Shown here piece after piece: positions 62,126-64,000 of a stretch of DNA of 64,000 nucleotides. The number at the start of each line of letters is the position of its first letter. The first letter of the stretch is position 1. The stretch covers positions 682,001 through 746,000 of the forward strand of contig CAVVGO010000006.1 of NCBI GenBank assembly GCA_963747835.1, given 5' to 3'. The DNA comes from JAJPKK01 sp963747835 (GTDB lineage: Bacteria > Pseudomonadota > Alphaproteobacteria > Rhizobiales > Xanthobacteraceae). The notes below the pieces were generated by a model that made no database searches, was not told the origin of the DNA, and saw nothing but the letters and a program-made list of their open reading frames with translations. The position numbers were made by a program, and so were the translations under genes.

Positions 62126-62551
62126 TCAGCGAGGCGGCGCTTCGCCCGGGGCGCCGTTAACTTCGACATGCTGCTCCACGACGACATGGGCGGATGGCGC
62201 CGAGTAGACCGGGGCGGACGGCGCCGAGTAGACCGGAGCCGACGGTGCCGAGTAGGACGGCGCCGAATAGGATGGCGCCGAATAGGATGGCGCCGAGTAG
62301 ACCGTGGGATAGTAGCTGTAGTTGTGCCAGTAGGACGGGCGATAGAAGCCGTAGTTCCTGTAGTTCCAGTTCCAGCCGCGATAGCCCGAGTGGTTCCAGC
62401 CGCCGTAGCCGCCGCGGTAGCCGCCGAAGCCGCCGTGGTTGCCGCCGAAGCCGCCCCCATGGCCCCAAGCGGATGCGCCGGTGGGAGCAAGCGCCGCCGT
62501 AGCGACGGTGGTGAGCGTTGCAAGAGCAAACATCGATTTACGTGTGAACAT
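62126..62551 (-). CDS. Secreted Gly/Tyr/Ser-Ala-Pro-rich repeat protein
   Basis: 141 residues. The signal peptide MFTRKSMFALATLTTVATAALAPTGASA is followed by a Gly-rich part (HGGGFGGNHGGFGGYRGGYGG), an aromatic part (WNWNYRNYGFYRPSYWHNYSYYPTVY), and about seven SAPSY or SAPV-type repeats. It is a low-complexity exported protein of unknown role, possibly structural or envelope-associated. AGGAGA 6 bases before ATG 62551. It shares its leader with the anti-sigma-like gene at 15840 and has its own terminator. Confidence 0.75.
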   Translation of the reverse strand: MFTRKSMFALATLTTVATAALAPTGASAWGHGGGFGGNHGGFGGYRGGYGGWNHSGYRGWNWNYRNYGFYRPSYWHNYSYYPTVYSAPSYSAPSYSAPSYSAPSAPVYSAPSAPVYSAPSAHVVVEQHVEVNGAPGEAPPR

Positions 62552-62646
62552 GATCGTCTCCTGTGTAAGTGAAGAGCATGATTGCTCTTCAATGTTCAGG
62601 AGCATAAGAGGCGGCCGTCACGACCGATGTGCTGGCGCGCACAAGA
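62552..62646 (-). promoter_or_regulatory. Conserved leader B (shared with 15841-15938)
   Basis: Minus-strand blocks in the same order as leader A: ATCTTGTGC, GCCAGCACATCG, GACGGC, TATGCT, TCCTGAACAT, the hairpin GAAGAGC-(6 nt)-GCTCTTC (62571-62590), and AGGAGA. The coding sequences that follow the two leaders are unrelated, so the leader is the conserved unit. Confidence 0.6.
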
Positions 62647-62769
62647 TTGCGCATTTCGGCCTGACGTCGAGTTCGGTCGATTGCGGCGGTGCTGTCTTAA
62701 CCAGGACACTTGATTCGGGAAATTAGGACAGGAGGCCGCCAACTGAGGCGGCCTCCCCTAATGGCAGCC

Positions 62770-63087
62770 CTATTGGGTTTGAAAATAAGCTCGCTGACAG
62801 TTTTTAGGTATTGGACCGGGGCCACAAATCGAGCAGAACGTATCGCCATACGCGACTGTTTCCCTGACTGTCTGGCCGGGGCCCACTTTATAATTGCTCT
62901 CGCCACCTCTGGCCCAATATATTCGTTTGGCGTTTACGTTGGGCGGGCAACGATCGGTAAGGATTGCTACTCCTTGGCATTGCGGCTGGCTGGTCTGACA
63001 CCCGGCGTTTGCCAGGGTGACAACATCAGATAGTTCCAACGTCACACAAACAGCTATCAGAACCGCCAATCCAAAAATTGAGCGCAT
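62770..63087 (-). CDS. Small secreted Cys-rich protein, unknown
   Basis: 105 residues with a signal peptide ending near TLANA. The mature part (CQTSQPQCQGVAILTDRCPPNVNAKRIYW, TFCSICGPGPIPKNCQ) has seven Cys, suggesting three disulfides. I recognise no family. It stands alone, with an AGGGGGA-type ribosome site before ATG 63087. Periplasmic or extracellular. Confidence 0.6.
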   Translation of the reverse strand: MRSIFGLAVLIAVCVTLELSDVVTLANAGCQTSQPQCQGVAILTDRCPPNVNAKRIYWARGGESNYKVGPGQTVRETVAYGDTFCSICGPGPIPKNCQRAYFQTQ

Positions 63088-63309
63088 GAGCCATCCCCCT
63101 TAGAGATTCAGGTGGTTCATCCACACATTTAAACACTACGGAATTAGGACAACTTAGTTTTCGATTTAGGACACTGGGTGCCGAATTGGGACAGTACCCT
63201 TGCGGCCCTGATCGCCAGCCAGCAATAACGGCAAGCCAGCAAATGGCACCCGGGCATAGGGCGCGGATGCCGTCGACAAGTGTCGACAAGCGCAGTCATG
63301 AGGGCGGGA

Positions 63310-64000
63310 TCAATCGCCTTCGGAGGTCACGCATTGGCCCTGACCAGGCGGCGCTTGTTGCGCCGTTGGCCGCAATCGGGCCGAGGCCGAAGCGAAATAT
63401 TCAAACGTGAACCGGGCGTTGTCGGTGCGAAATCCGGGCGGCCCGACCGGCAGCGCCATTACGCTTCCCAAAGATCCCTGCCACGCGACGTTGCCATCTG
63501 CCGTGATCGTCAACTCCGTCCCGTGAAGCTCGGCCCGCAGCGTGTGGGCCTCCCCCGGGCGTATAGGCGGCAGGTCACCGCCGTCTCGCGATTTGAAATT
63601 GATGTATCCGTGAGCGCCGCACTGTTTGTGCGTGTGCAGACCTGCATTTCGCTTGATCGAAACCGCCACCCTTGCGTCGGGCTCGATGTGCCACATCGCA
63701 TAGATCAAATTGCATCCATCCTGCGCCCGTAGCTTCAGGCCGATCTGGCGCCGCAATTCGCCGGACGCCAAAGGCCTGCTGTCCTGACTGGGTCCCAAAT
63801 ATTGGAACTGAATCTCGGCAATCTGATCCGCGGCCGTTTCAGTGCCGGCTTGAACAATCGCCCGCGAACTGGGCGTGTCGACCGCGAGCCGGTCGCCGTC
63901 CAATGCCGAGACCACGCCGTTGGTGACGCAAAGGCGACCGCGATCGATACGCTGCAATCCAGGTAAAGACCCTTTCTGCGCAACGGCGGGTGACGCAAAG
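63310..64000 (-). CDS. Secreted protein with concanavalin-like fold, N-terminus beyond the window (partial)
   Basis: The frame is open to the right edge, and the residues FASPAVAQKGSL at the edge look like the end of a signal peptide (A-V-A cleavage). The visible about 230 residues include GCNLIYAMWHIEPDARVAVSIKRN, HTLRAELHGTELTITADGNVAWQG and VGPPGFRTDNARFTFEYF, a beta-rich pattern like LamG/polysaccharide-lyase-type concanavalin domains. A TTG at 63957 within the frame is not the start. No catalytic residue can be named. Confidence 0.65.
   Translation of the reverse strand, partial: FASPAVAQKGSLPGLQRIDRGRLCVTNGVVSALDGDRLAVDTPSSRAIVQAGTETAADQIAEIQFQYLGPSQDSRPLASGELRRQIGLKLRAQDGCNLIYAMWHIEPDARVAVSIKRNAGLHTHKQCGAHGYINFKSRDGGDLPPIRPGEAHTLRAELHGTELTITADGNVAWQGSLGSVMALPVGPPGFRTDNARFTFEYFASASARLRPTAQQAPPGQGQCVTSEGD

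Overview
The window comes from a high-GC alphaproteobacterium, most likely Hyphomicrobiales near Bradyrhizobiaceae/Xanthobacteraceae. This rests on GC content, codon use, intergenic palindromes of the type common in bradyrhizobia, and a gene repertoire of aromatic catabolism, a Bug-type TTT receptor, AraC-GyrI and HxlR regulators and Mo-hydroxylase. It is inference, since no rRNA or ribosomal protein is present.

Layout. 0-13 kb is a catabolic region. It starts with a transporter tail, a SdhA/FrdA-like flavoprotein with a tiny 2Fe-2S partner, and a 4,5-dihydroxyphthalate-decarboxylase-like protein, followed by an AraC-GyrI regulator. Then come two divergent operons. The minus operon encodes a Rieske ferredoxin, a double cupin, an EutA-like ATPase with a His-rich tail, and an exported alpha/beta hydrolase. 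The plus operon encodes a phthalate-dioxygenase-like Rieske oxygenase, an unknown 169-aa protein, a ferredoxin reductase and a second double cupin. The plus operon carries twelve single-base insertions as sequenced, probably read errors. 13-28 kb holds a SABATH-like methyltransferase, small stress-type proteins, a PQQ alcohol dehydrogenase with a lanthanide-type Asp, a secreted protein, a 1489-residue protein of unknown function, and an RND pump with its HxlR regulator. 29-32 kb holds an ArnT-like glycosyltransferase (one insertion) and an LpxO-like hydroxylase. 32.5-42 kb looks like an island: imperfect ~125-bp direct repeats flank a TIR-STAND-WD40 protein, a methyltransferase fusion, an MBL hydrolase, a pseudogene, a tRNA 3' remnant and a 19-bp perfect palindrome.

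42-51.5 kb is a second catabolic region. It has a third double cupin (near-copy of the second), a second EutA-like ATPase, a UbiD decarboxylase, a two-subunit ThDP decarboxylase, a CnbZ/RidA-like deaminase, a Bug receptor, a flavin aromatic hydroxylase and a VOC protein. 51.5-61.6 kb holds a second RND pump, a secreted protein, a GDSL hydrolase and an IorAB-type molybdenum hydroxylase. The right end holds small secreted proteins and one gene cut by the window edge.

Most interesting theme: EutA-like ASKHA ATPases sit directly behind double-cupin dioxygenase-like genes in two separate operons, with no ethanolamine ammonia-lyase in the window. This suggests an undescribed reactivation or metal-loading role for these ATPases on metallo-dioxygenases or other enzymes of the pathway.
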